64,000 nt of DNA, taken from NCBI GenBank assembly GCA_022578605.1, contig MU394069.1, positions 580,637 to 644,636 of the forward strand. Reading direction: 5' to 3'. Positions 1 to 11,236 of this stretch are shown one piece after another. The notes under the pieces are model-generated. The model saw only the letters and a program-made list of their open reading frames with translations. It had not been told where the DNA came from and did no database searches. Each line of letters begins with the position of its first letter. Positions within the stretch are counted from its first letter, which is position 1. The translations under genes and the position numbers were made by a program. The stretch comes from Camillea tinctor. Taxonomy: Eukaryota > Ascomycota > Sordariomycetes > Xylariales > Xylariaceae.

Positions 1-238
1 CCTAATCTAGGTACTATGTAGGTACGAATACCATTAGAGAGCTTCATCTAGACGTATCACTCATACGGAAATGAGATAGATCACCTACATACAAGCAGTT
101 GCTCAGGGCCCACCCATCAATGTAAATATATAGGCTATGTTATACCTCCAGAAAGAGTTATTGCGTCAAGCTAATGAGCCACTAGGAGATGCTCGGATAG
201 GTGAGATTTGGGGATGTCCCATATCATTTTCCCGCAAC

Positions 239-3200
239 TCACGACCACTTCAAAACCCACTTGTGGTTCCACGCTCCATCAGCTGTGAATGCATCCAAGC
301 CAGTCACTTTCAACACGCTACCCCCGGCAACAAGCTCCCAATTTTTTTGGGAGACTCGTTTGTGGCCAAACTTGACTTTTGATACTTTACCCGAGACACC
401 CAACACTGTCACGTTGCCAAGGGCGTTAGGATCCGCGAAAGACCCCCAGTGGTGCACCCGCAGAGACGACTCAGAGACAGAGAACTACAATCATCATTAA
501 TTAAAAGCTTTCTCAAAAGATAGAAAAAGGGAAAGGGAAGGGGTAAAAGGAGAGAAACTTACATTCACCCACGCCGATGCCTCTGGCGAAATACTCTCCC
601 CATCATCCAAGTACAAACATCCCTCTGCCTCCCCATTTCTATCGAGAGCCACGAGCAGAGACCAAGGCGTCATTCTAACCTCTGCGGTAGTAAGCCTGGC
701 CTCTTGCATCGGCAGCACATGGCCGCCTCGCACATACAGCGGAATGTGGCCCAGCGGCGCATCAATCGTCACATTCTGCCCTGCAGCAACGTTCGTGATA
801 GCCGTCTGATTATACCAATCATACCATACCGTTTCCCCTGCAGACCCAACACCAGGGAACACCCCATCCACGGTGCTCGCGCCCTCGGTAAGACAAGGCG
901 TAACCAGCAGCGCCGGACCGAGCAAGAACTGCCTATCCGCAGCTGCCAGCCAGGGTTCTTCGGGGAACTCCCATGCGAGGGCACGCATGGTAGTAGACCC
1001 CGTAGTGTGGCTGAGATAGAAAGTCGTATACAAGTAGGGCAGCAGCGCGTACCGGATGCGCATGGCGGTGCGGCTGGCCTCCGCAACTGACGGCCAGATG
1101 TACGGTTCCTGGCTCACGGCATTGACGTCGTTGTGGTTGCGGTAGAAGGGGAAGAAGGCCGAAAGCTGCATCCACCGGTTACATAGCTCCTCGTGAGAGT
1201 CTTCGGCGAAGCCGCATGTGTCGACGCCGAACATGGGGATTCCGTAGAGGGCGAAAGAGAGGGCCTGCGGAATCGAGAAGAATAGCCAAGGCCAAGCAGA
1301 GTAGTTGTCGCCACTGTTAAGAATGAAATTAGTCAATTTGTTTCTTGTAAGAGGTGTGAATAATGGGATATATAGGTTACTTACCCCCAATGACCCGCTA
1401 CCTTACCAGAGCCAACTAGAGTTGACCGTCCAATGATGAAAGGTCGCTTTCCGGGGAAGACATTGAGAAGAGCATAATACGTCGCATTCAGGATCTGATG
1501 CCCGAAGGCATTGTGAAAGTCATATTCAAGAGGCCCACCGTGATGTGTGGCATTAGGGCTGATGGTATTACCAGCAAGTTCACCCTTTTCATTGTTGATA
1601 GCATACGGTGGATTATTCACGTCACGACCTCCCGATACTGGCGTCGCAGAGCCTATTTCCGCTACGGCTTTTGACGTTGGGTACGACCTGTTGGCACTGC
1701 CACAACTGCCAGCACAGAAAGACGAGACTTCTGACATATCAATCCAGATGCCGTCAAAGTCCACCTTGTTATGATATTCTGTGATCTCAGATATCCACCA
1801 TCGGTTAGCACCAGTGCCATGGAACAAGGCGCCAATCCAGTCACCCCATACTATTTTCAGTTAGAACATGAGCATCCTCTATGATAAATCCCAGGGGACA
1901 AACCGGCAGGACCAGGCCAGACTTGACCAATATATATAGATCCGTCTGGGTTTAGAACGAAAGCCTTCTGTTCAACGCCGCGGTCAAAGGGTGGGTAAGC
2001 ATCACTTGCGTTGGTTGGATCGGGTGCATACACTCCAGAGTCGATGATTGGAACATAATGTCGATTACTGCCATGGAGCTTCGATAGAAATTCGAGTGCC
2101 TTGTCGTAACCAAAGTTTACCGGATCATTCTCAAAGTCGCGATAGGCATTCATATAATCAATGTCAGCTACAATAAATACGTTAGCAAAACCAGCACAAC
2201 ATCGCTCTCATACCTATATATTATTGGAAAAGCCTACTCCAGATCGTCTCAATGGGGATTTCTGCTTCTGTGAAGCGATCAATAACAGCTTGCAGGTCGT
2301 CCCAGCTCTTATAGCCCCATCGACACTGATGAAATCCAAAAGTCCAGTACTGCTGCATTGCGGGCAGGCCAGTAATACTCTTTTGATACGATTTGATCAC
2401 CTCAGTCGGGTTAGGGCCTGAGTAGAAGTATAGATCAATAGTACCACCTATAGCTCTCCACGTAATATTAGAGTCTCTCAATAGGATGTCCTGCCCATGG
2501 ACATTTCGCTGGAAGACGCCATGGGTGTAAGATACGTATGTTCCTGATGTATCCGTAGCATTAGGAGTATAGCGTAATGTTTCGCTGCCGTCGGTTTCAA
2601 AATACCGTGTGTCAAGATAAACAGGATGTGACCCATACAGATTTTCATCGACGATGTCAGCAACATCTGCGGCGTAGATTGTTCCTTGATAGAGTTAGCA
2701 GAGCATATATCAGGCTCATAAGATAGTAAACTGCGTACTCGTAAGGTTGTTGCCGAGTCTGAAGCTATGAATTGTCTCACCAAGGCCGTACAGGTTATAG
2801 TTCTTCGGAAGGGATGAAGAAAACTCGATAAATTGATCTTCAAATACGATGTGGGACCCTTCGGTTGAGAACAGCACATCTCCAGTGCTCCTCCTGATGA
2901 CTTTGAATGAGAAAGAAGGCTCATTACTCCAAGTAAATTCAAGATCGGGAGCCAGGAAAAAGTCCCACTCTGGCTTGGGCTTTGCGATTATTTCCTCGGG
3001 GAGTATGAACCAGGTGTGGTTCCCCGGGCCAATATACTTTGGCAAGATCTCAACATGTAGTCGGTCGTCTGTTTGGTACTCGACAATGAGAGTGAGGGCA
3101 GCAATATCATTCCCATAGACATTACAAGCATCACCAGCCAAAACAAGATCTGCTATTATCCCGAAGATGGTCTCCTGCACATTTAAGGCCTTGTATCCGG

Positions 3201-3681
3201 GGCACACTTCCTGAGCATTGACGGCCTGTGGATCAGCAATGTTGGGGATGAAAGTAATATCCACATCATCATCAGCGGCGGCGGTGGCCGGTGATTCAAG
3301 ATTCAGGTGTGGTGTGGATATGACGTCGGTGGTAACTCTCAGACTTAGGACTAAGGCGGAAAGACCGGTGAGTGAAGCAATGAACAACAAGATTGCTCGG
3401 GTCATGGTCCCGGGACGACTGGCCTGGCTAGCAGAGAACTGATAGTAGATAAACGAAGCAGAAGAAAACACAGCAATAACATAGAGAAGCTGAGAGGCGG
3501 GGGCTAACTGATAATACCAGAGATCGAGCTTGTTTAAGAACATATTGAAGAAAATCAAGGGGCTACAGGTGGCGGGCAAGGTCTCGGGAGCCATGATATA
3601 GCTCACCCCCTCTTGAGGATGGCCATGGCCGTCCATTGGAAAGGCCTCGGCCTCTCCAACGTCGTGGTGGTGTACGTGCAT
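239..3681 (-). CDS. GH31 alpha-glucosidase, six exons, with N-terminal hydrophobic extension
   Basis: Family GH31 enzyme expected to release glucose from the non-reducing ends of maltose or starch-type glucans. Exons by splice signals and frame: 3681-2739, 2684-2238, 2167-1904, 1850-1385, 1313-563, 484-239, giving 1038 aa. The GIWIDMSE motif places the nucleophile at D589, and HWGGDNYSAW (created across the fourth intron) places the acid/base at D709. FGVDTCGF and the C-terminal beta domain ending in VLKW are also present. The last exon (N then FSVSESSLRVHHWG) lies beyond the stop seen in the preceding open frame. Two hydrophobic segments lie at about residues 60-80 and 94-110. If translation instead begins at M93 (codon at 3405-3403), the second segment becomes a normal secretion signal. 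Many Asn glycosylation sites fit an extracytoplasmic enzyme. Base composition is less GC-rich at third positions than in most neighbours. Function is confident; the start is uncertain. Confidence 0.93.
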
Positions 3682-4894
3682 GAGACAAGAGGGAATATTC
3701 GTTGTAAGGGGAAACGAGTGTAGAGTGGTGTGGTTATGTAGTTGTGAGAGTGATGGAGAACTAGGTTACTTTAGTTACAGCACCTTCGGGTTCAAGCTTT
3801 ATGTACCCCTCAGTGTAAACCCATACCTTCCCAGACAATGTGCATGCCTTCTCCAACTATAAACCCTGTTTAAACTTTAATGGTGTGCTAAAGGTATAAA
3901 GCACGATCGACATATACGTCAACGATGGAAAGACCAAGCAACAGATGGGTACACAGTATTTAAAAAGAGGTTATGAATTATGAATTATGAATTGGAGTTG
4001 AAGTACAAGAACTCTTGGGACAAGCAACTGTTCGTTGCGGGGAAGCTATAGCAAGGGCTCTGGGGTTACAGGGGTTCCCCACCGCCAAAAAGGCCCAACA
4101 TTGGAGTGATTACCTGCGCTATATTTGACTTGCATATCTTCAGATCGGGATTTCATTTTGGTGTTATACCACTTATACGAAGTATACTTACAACTTGCAT
4201 GTTGAGGTTGAGTACGAGACGTATTTAACTGACCTATGGCAAGGCACTTATGTATTCATATGAGCTTCGTAACCCGGGACTTGATATGCATGAAGAAACC
4301 CGTAAGCATTAGTTCGGCAATATAAATTTTGGTTATGTCATAACTGCAACACTACCTGGTAAGTAAGGTATTTATACAAGACTTGATATCTCTGAATAAT
4401 CTAGGTTACCTACTATGTAGTTTTTGTACAGGTGACATTGGATTATTTAAAGTTGGCACAATCGGTTCATGGCTTTATTTAACGCAAGGTACCCGTTAAC
4501 CTAGGAGGAGGGGGGAAGGTTCCATTTGATAGTTGTGTAAGGTGTATAGCTACTACACTTAAATACTAAGTACACTATAAGTTAACCTAGTAGGTAGTAG
4601 GAGTGGGGCTAAGCTTACTTTAGTGCCACCCTTTTGCTAGCAAGCAAGGTTCCAATTGCTTGACCTGCCATGACCTCCAAAGTCTTAAACTTTTCGATTT
4701 CCAATTGGAACTAAACAACAACCCATTCATCATCATTCCAACTCCTTCCACATAGCCAACCAACCTTACTTACTATCTACCTCTAGGCTTTCTACACAAC
4801 ATTATCCGCATCAAATTTCATCAAAACGCCCCTAACACAATAAATAAATAGAACGAAAGACGAATAATCCATATCACCCAAGCCTCTAGCTACC
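3682..4894. promoter_or_regulatory. Divergent intergenic region between the GH31 gene and YTH1
   Basis: About 1.2 kb shared upstream region of two divergently transcribed genes. No reading frame with family similarity was found. It holds a threefold 7-base tandem repeat (ATGAATT) at about 3973-3993, and a C/T-rich, CAACC-rich leader just before the YTH1 start. No specific operator could be assigned. Confidence 0.5.
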
Positions 4895-5800
4895 ATGGCG
4901 GCCGCCACCGCGACAGCGATGCCCTCCCCTTCCGAGCTCGCCCAGCAGATTCTGCAGCACCGGGCACCAAGCTACACCTTCAGCTTCTCGCCCTTCCTCC
5001 GCGCCACCTATGGCCACGGCTTCCCTCCGAATCCCACCCTCTGCAAAGCCTTTCTCGCCGGCCACTGCCCCCTAGGCTCTTCCTGTCCCGAACGCCACGA
5101 CACCAATTCCTCCACACCCGCCTTCGACGTCTCCGGCCTATCCCCGCAGCAACAGCAAATCCAACAGCAGCAACAAGCCCAACTCCAACAACAACAGCAG
5201 CAACAACAAGCGGCCGGCGCGGCCGGCGCGAACGCGAGCTACAACTCGCTAGTGTGCAAGCACTGGCTGCGGGCGCTGTGCAAGAAAGGCGAAGGCTGCG
5301 AGTTCCTGCACGAGTACAACCTGCGCAAGATGCCCGAGTGCAACTTCTTCGTGCGCAACGGGTACTGCTCCAACGGCGACGAGTGCCTGTATCTGCACAT
5401 CGACCCCCAGAGCAAGCTGCCCCCCTGCCCCCACTACGACATGGGCTTCTGCCCCCTCGGCCCCAACTGCAGCAAGAAGCACGTGCGCCGCAAGCTGTGC
5501 CTCTACTACCTCGCCGGCTTCTGTCCCGAGGGCCGCCTGCGCTGTCGTGAGGGCGCGCACCCCCGCTGGGACAAGAATCTCGAGAGGCCTGTCGCCAAGA
5601 GCGAGCTGGTCAGTGATGAGGCGAGGGGAGGTGCCGATGGGTTCGATGAGGACGGGCAGCATCGGGAGTTTGGCATGGGTGGTGGGAGGAGGGATCGCGA
5701 TGATAAGGGTGGGCGGGGAGATCGGTTCGGTGGCGGGAGGGGAGGACGGTGGAGAGGCAGGGGGGATAGGAAGTTTAGAGGCGGCAGAGGGCATCATTGA
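4895..5800 (+). CDS. YTH1: mRNA 3'-end-processing protein YTH1 (CPSF30), five CCCH zinc fingers
   Basis: Intronless 301-aa homologue of yeast Yth1 / human CPSF30, the subunit of the nuclear cleavage and polyadenylation factor that binds the polyadenylation signal region of pre-mRNA. Five CCCH fingers are visible with ligands C50/C58/C64/H68, C121/C129/C135/H139, C149/C158/C164/H168, C178/C186/C192/H196 and C202/C210/C217/H222. A glutamine-rich linker (about residues 84-105) separates finger 1 from fingers 2-5. The tail from about residue 260 is Arg/Gly-rich (RGG-like), consistent with RNA binding. The start follows a purine-containing leader (accATGg, good context). Finger number, spacing and length match the family, so the call is firm. 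The poly-Q linker length probably varies between species. Confidence 0.95.
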   Translation: MAAATATAMPSPSELAQQILQHRAPSYTFSFSPFLRATYGHGFPPNPTLCKAFLAGHCPLGSSCPERHDTNSSTPAFDVSGLSPQQQQIQQQQQAQLQQQQQQQQAAGAAGANASYNSLVCKHWLRALCKKGEGCEFLHEYNLRKMPECNFFVRNGYCSNGDECLYLHIDPQSKLPPCPHYDMGFCPLGPNCSKKHVRRKLCLYYLAGFCPEGRLRCREGAHPRWDKNLERPVAKSELVSDEARGGADGFDEDGQHREFGMGGGRRDRDDKGGRGDRFGGGRGGRWRGRGDRKFRGGRGHH

Positions 5801-6954
5801 GACGCGGTTGCTTAAGATGACAGCATGGTGTGTCTAGTAAGGGGTATAGGCATGGAGGAAAGGGACGGAGGGGGAATGAGTGGAAACGAGCGAAACGACC
5901 GTCTGAAAGCAGAATGACCTCCACGACACAATTTGGCCTACATCATCGATTCATCTAACTCAGGTTACCACGAATCTAGATCAGCCCGACTCTAAGACTT
6001 TGGACTACGGCAACATTTTGGTCCTACGATCGGGTCCGGAAACTAACTTCCTCCCTCCTTCTCTTCTCACATTCTCTCGATTCGTCTCCCTACATGGGTA
6101 GAAATGAGAATATCTATACGGGAGCTGGTCTATCGTCAATTCCCTCTCACGCTCCGCGGTACACCCCACCTCCGAGAGAAAGAGAAAGTTTAATGTTAAG
6201 AGCATGACCAAGTTGGTTAGGACAATGGGGTGACAGACGAAACAGTATACAATACTTTGATGAGAGGAGATAGTGGCTGTGATAGTAGTTCACTGATATA
6301 TCCTTGTCAAATACGCAGATGGATTAGGCAATGAATGAAAAACAAGTATAAAGGAATAGGATATGGAGCCCATCTATCTACTTCTTTTCTCTCGAGAGAA
6401 AGAGGGTAGAGAACAAGGAGCCACAGAAAAATGAAATGAAGTGCAATAAAATCTACATTTTAAAAATCCAGTCTCCCCTGAATTTAAAAACCTATAGTAA
6501 ACAGCGTGTCCCCTATTTCGTAAACCCTCTAACATGTCTCTTTAATATATATATATAATGCAGATGTTGCTTTCCTTTCCATTTCTAATTCTTGCCCTTC
6601 TTTCTTTCTCTCTCTTGTTATAAAACCCTTATATACATAATAGTCCACTTACTAAGTACGTACTTAATAACCTGAGCTTAAACCTAAACCCAAACCTAAT
6701 GTACCCTTCCATTCCATTCCGGCCAACCCGATCCCCCTTTCCCCTTTCCCTTAAAACCAAAAAAAGGGGGGGGAGTCAAAAATAAGAGTCCATCCATATC
6801 GTCAAGTCCGGCCTGATCCAGTTCAGTCCATCATTCCCTCCTTAGGTCTCTTCGTATCTCTCGAGAAAAGGTCAATACTTCATTCCCACCCCCTCGTCCA
6901 GTCCCTACCTCCCTAACCCCTTTCCCCCTTCCCTTCCTCCTACCCCATGCAACC
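5801..6954. other. Convergent intergenic region, no gene seen
   Basis: Lies between the 3' ends of YTH1 and the DUF1776 gene. Pyrimidine-rich stretches and short A/T runs suggest 3' UTRs of both genes. The small open frames here show no recognisable protein. Confidence 0.4.
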
Positions 6955-8659
6955 CTAAACCTCCTTCCACACATTCGCCCCACTATCAATCCCCTCCTCC
7001 CCCTCCTCCTCCTCCATCCCTTTCACTGCCACAAACTCCTCGCTCTCGCTCCCCGTCCCACTACTCTTCTCGCTACTGGCCCCACTCCCCTCCCACGCGC
7101 TCAGCTCGTCCACCCGCCTAATGCCCATCATCCAGGCCACAAGCCCGCGGGGCGCCCAGCGTCCGACAAACCCGTACAAGCCGGCGCCGAGCCCGACGCG
7201 CACGACGGGGCTCGCGTCCGACCCGTCGAGCACGTCGAAGACGGCGTTATGCAGGTCGCGCAGCGACGACCCGCGGAGGCCGCGCACGCGGCCGGCGGCG
7301 ATGGCCGACGTGGACTGAGAGACGTAGTTGCGGGCGAAGGCGTGGCGGGCGGCCTCGGGCCAGTGGCGGGTCTCGGCGGTGGAGAGCAGGTTCGAGGTGT
7401 GCGCCGGGTGGTGGTGGGGGGTGAAGCTGCTGAAGTCGAAGGTGCCGAGCTGGATGTGGGTGACGGGGATGTTGAGGGGGCGCAGCTCGGCGGAGAGGAC
7501 CTCGGTGAAGGCCGAGAGGGCGGAGCACACGGTGGCTTCGGGGGCGTGGAAGGGCGGGTTGATGGAGGAGATGATGGAGGGGGTGAGGACGAGGACTTTA
7601 GGCGGGGAGGCCTTCTCGCCGTGGGGGGTTATGCGCGAGGTGAGCAGGGGGAGGAAGGATTGGATGGTCAGGATCGGGTGGAGGAGGTGGGTGTTGAAGA
7701 GGTCGGCGAAGCTCGAGGGCGGGATCGTGGCGATGGGTGAGGTTTGGTAGTTGAGCGAGGGGATCAATATGACGGATGTCAGGGAAAGGTAGTTAGGGTT
7801 GGCTCGTGGGACGGGGGCGTGCGGTGTTTGCAGATATGTGACGAAATGCTCGATAGAGGTTCCGGCGCTCGGGGGCTATATGGTAGAGGTAGGGGGGCGA
7901 CATGTCAGCACGGTGTGATTTCATATACGAATACTCTCTGGGGAAAGGAGACAGGTATGGAGAGAGAGAAAAGAGAACAGAGCACCTACGTCAGTGATGT
8001 CCACACCGAGGGGCTTAATGTCGGGGCGGGAAACCCCCTGAACCATCATCTCCTCCTCGATCGAGTTGCAGACGATGTAGACGATGAAGCCCCTCCTTTC
8101 CAGATCTAGCGAGAGGGCTTTAGTAAGAGGCAGTGTCGGTGAGCCGGCGATGACTACCACCTCCTGCCGCCCGCCGTTGCGCGCACGCTTAGCCCGGCGG
8201 GGCTTTTTAGACAGCTTATTACGCCGCACGATCCTGTACGTGGTGTAGACCGAGATAACGACGACGGCGCCGCAGAGATACTGGTGGCGGACTACCCAGT
8301 CGTGGGCGCGCTCGTAGGCGGACATAGGCACGGTTGACTCGACCGGAGGCGGCGGCCGGGCAGGGAATCGAGCGCGGGCATACTCGGGTAGCCAGGAAGC
8401 GGACGAGAGCGAGTCACGGACACCGTCGGCAGCCTGCTCGACGGCCTTGTCGATGTAGTCGGCGACATCGCTAGAATATCGCTTGATCTGGTTGGGTATG
8501 GACGAAAGCTATTCGCACGGGAGACACACGACGCACACACCGCCTCTGTCATTAGCTTGTTCTGGTTTATTTTGCTTTGCCCTGTCATGACTATACAGTG
8601 ACTTTATTTATATACTAGGTACCTACCAGGTCCAGGAACTGTTGATCGTCTGCGGACAT
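6955..8659 (-). CDS. DUF1776 family protein, membrane anchor plus Rossmann-like domain
   Basis: Exons 8659-8627, 8508-7990 and 7875-6955 give 490 aa, with all junctions in phase 0. The N-terminus begins MSADDQQFLDL, continues with an amphipathic region, then one hydrophobic segment around residues 88-105 followed by a basic stretch (RRNKLSKKPRRAKRAR), typical of a single-pass membrane anchor. Next comes a beta strand and short-chain-dehydrogenase-like fold (EVVVIAGSP, then a later VLVLTPSII strand and FTEVLSAELRPLNIPVTHIQLGTF). This matches the fungal family DUF1776, which includes yeast YNL181W (PBR1), a putative oxidoreductase. I do not see a complete TGxxxGxG and YxxxK pair, so catalysis is unproven. 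The C-terminus is acidic and Ser/Glu-rich. The first exon encodes only eleven residues, so it is easily missed. Confidence 0.85.
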
Positions 8660-9622
8660 GACGAAATGGTTTTTTTCTTTTGTTTATATTATTGTTGTTT
8701 TTATTCCGTTTCTATAGGGATATCGAAACTTGGTTTGGCATACAAAGGAAAGAGGGAAAGAAAAAAAAAGAAAAAAAAGGGTATATATAGACTGATATGA
8801 GAAGAACAAGGTTCTGACTTGGGAGTATGATTCTGCAGGTTATGTAAGTAAAGTAAAGTTAAAATAAAATTCGTTCCTCGATAAACTAGGTACAGAATAA
8901 GATCGATAAGAAATATCCTCCGCACTCTGCCCCCAGACGTGCTGGCTAGCGTGATGTTTGATAAGCAAGCACATGGATTGTCCACTAACTCCGTACATTA
9001 GTGAGGGGAAAAGCAGCCGCCACCAGCTGGTCCCTAGAGTTCCCCTACTGTTTCAATAATGGGACCAACTAATCTCCAAATCGTGTAGCTACAGCACTCG
9101 TTTCCAAGCTCGAGCATGAGCATGAGCATGAATTCTATACCGTACCCTGTGTTAACCCCTCAATTTTACTGCACTGTAATCGAATGTTTCTTTTTTTTTT
9201 CTAAACAAACCGAATCCACCTACCTCTTCTTTTACCATTTTGTTATCGAATTCAACACTCATTAATTGTTGTCCATATTTCCCCGCCTACGGTATAGCAA
9301 TGCAGTATCCTAGGTTAGCTGAATACAAAGTCACGCAGATAAACATAGAAAGTAAACAAAAATTTCGGGGTAGAGAAATAAACATATGACGTATGTAGTA
9401 GCACCTAGCAAAGGTCCTATAGACAGAGTAGCTAGGTACTGTAACTAACCCCAGCCCATCATTGATGTCCCATATTCATACGCTCCAATTGCCCCGATTT
9501 CGTTCTTCAGTTCTTGTCTACGTATACCTTAACAGATAAACCGCAGAAACCCCGTGTTTGCAACCCCTTCCAGAGAGCTCCAAGACGGGTGGGGTAACAG
9601 AGCCATGGCAGGAAGCAAACTC
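8660..9622. other. Intergenic region, no gene seen
   Basis: Lies upstream of the DUF1776 gene and downstream of the small Tyr/Ser-rich protein gene. AT-rich, with A/T homopolymers (for example near 8690-8780) and a short GAGCAT tandem at about 9112-9130. No coding frame was recognised. Confidence 0.4.
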
Positions 9623-10097
9623 TTACCTACGGCCCGAGCCCGACGACGACTGCGAGCCGCCCGAGGGTGGCGTGTAAGTAGAGCCGCCGGAGCCGTTGTT
9701 GTAGTACGTGCTACCGTTGGGGTTGGAGTAGTAGTACGAGCCGTCACTATTTTCCCCCGTTGTTTATTAGTATAACCAGATACCTACATACACTAACTCC
9801 TACCTTGTAAGAGGAGAGGAGAAATAGACTGAGGAAGAGAGAAATAACAAAGTAAAAATCATACTTGTTAGAGTAATGGTACGAGTTGGAGTTTGAGGCG
9901 CTGCTGCCGTAGTCCCGAGCGCAGTAGTGGTTGCCCTACAGTAAGTTAGTAAGTGAGGTTAATAAAAGAAAACAGACAGGACAATCCCAAGTTATAGACG
10001 AGTATAGATAGGGAATAGGTAGGTAAGTAGGTAGGCAAGAACTCACCTGGCTGTTGGTGCCAGAGCTCTTGTACGAGTATCCCTGATTGCTAGGCAT
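9623..10097 (-). CDS. Small Tyr/Ser/Asn/Gly-rich conserved fungal protein, three exons
   Basis: Exons 10097-10047, 9935-9865 and 9746-9623 give 81 aa. It starts MPSNQGYSYKSSGTNSQ, then a GNHYCARDYG segment and repeated SYYYSNPNGSTYYNN-like runs, ending in a Ser/Gly tail. It contains one Cys and no signal peptide or membrane segment. Three junctions with good GT..AG signals and continuous low-complexity meaning across exons argue that it is a real gene, although no single frame is longer than about 40 codons. From memory, similar short NHYC- and YYYSN-containing proteins are widespread and uncharacterised in Sordariomycetes; a homology search would settle this. The stop used is the TAA at 9625-9623, but that TAA overlaps a strong gtaagag donor, so a further small exon is possible. 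Function unknown. Confidence 0.72.
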
Positions 10098-10251
10098 TTT
10101 TGCTTTTGCTAGATAGCAAGGTGAGAGGCTTTTCGGAAATCAAGTGGTGGTGATGAATGAGTGAGTTGTATATCTCAGACGGGAGACGGTGTTTTGGGTT
10201 GAGAATGGTGGGAAGAAAAAAAAAGGAAAAGGAAGAAGAAAAAGTAAACAA

Positions 10252-10275
10252 AGAGAGAGAGAGAGAGAGAGAGAG
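10252..10275. repeat. GA dinucleotide microsatellite
   Basis: Uninterrupted alternating G and A about 150 bp upstream of the start codon of the small Tyr/Ser-rich protein gene (minus strand), so probably in its promoter or 5' UTR. Confidence 0.9.
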
Positions 10276-10618
10276 GTTGGGGCAGCTTATATTAGCCCTG
10301 TTTGCTTTTCATACGTTGACGTGGAAAGTCCAAGTCTGAAGTATAGATAGTTACTATGTTGCCCAAGTATTGTACGGTAGGTGCCGGTTGCTTAAACAAC
10401 AGATATCGAACCTATGGGGAGCGGGAAATCCGTTGCCGGACATGTCCCCATCGTGCCATTGAGTTCACACCGGATGCAGCTACTTACTTACACCTGCCTA
10501 GTCGTGAGCTAATTGGAACTTAATAGATGCATGCATGGATAGAACTACCAGTATAATCTTCTCTATCTGGCCGATTGCATGTCCCGCACTGCCGACCATG
10601 CTTCATGTAAAGATAAGT

Positions 10619-10658
10619 CACGGTATGATACGGTACGGTACGGTGCGGTGCGGTACGG
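10619..10658. repeat. CGGTA/CGGTG pentanucleotide tandem
   Basis: Consecutive five-base units reading CGGTA or CGGTG, with one degenerate unit at the left end. Intergenic. Confidence 0.8.
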
Positions 10659-11236
10659 GCAAGCAAATATGATCATATACATGTAACCAATCCCAATATC
10701 CGGGAAGCGGTGGACTAAATAGATCATACTATCCATTGCGTGGACGGACGTGGCGCTATTCCGCATCTTCCGTCCACGCAGCTAGGATACCCTAGGCAAG
10801 TAGGTTTTTCTATCGTAAGAGTCAAGTCGGTGAACAGAGCCAAAAAGAAACGCAGACGGAATACATTAACCACGACAGGAATAGAGAGCTGGTCTAGGTC
10901 GTCCTATCTTGTTGTCTTGTCTTGTTGCCTTATTCTAGGTACCAAACCGTAGGTAAAACTAGATATCTAGGTAGGTAAATGAGCTGCGGATGTATCGTGA
11001 TCTATCTTTCTAAATCTATCATCTTCTCTTCTGCCCCAAGTCTATGTACAGACGCGTTTGTTCTCTTGTTTGGAAACGACCGGGCTTGTGGGAGCCCTCT
11101 TCTGTCTATCGGATGAATGAGTCTCTATCCATATCGTCAGTAAAATAGCGCTGATCAAGGTAGATATCTATGGACGACGGCACATGTTTTTTTTTTCTTT
11201 TTTTCTTTTTATTATGACATCATTCCAGATCAGTCC

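Larger units (their letters stand above)
10098..11236. other. Intergenic region with GA and CGGTA-type tandem repeats
   Basis: Upstream of the small Tyr/Ser-rich gene and downstream of thioredoxin reductase. It holds a GA dinucleotide tract at about 10252-10275 and a pentanucleotide (CGGTA/CGGTG) tandem at about 10619-10658. No gene recognised. Confidence 0.45.

Noticed and set aside
5249..5797. 182-codon minus-strand frame opposite YTH1
   Set aside because: Shadow; Ala/Pro/Val-rich with no motif.
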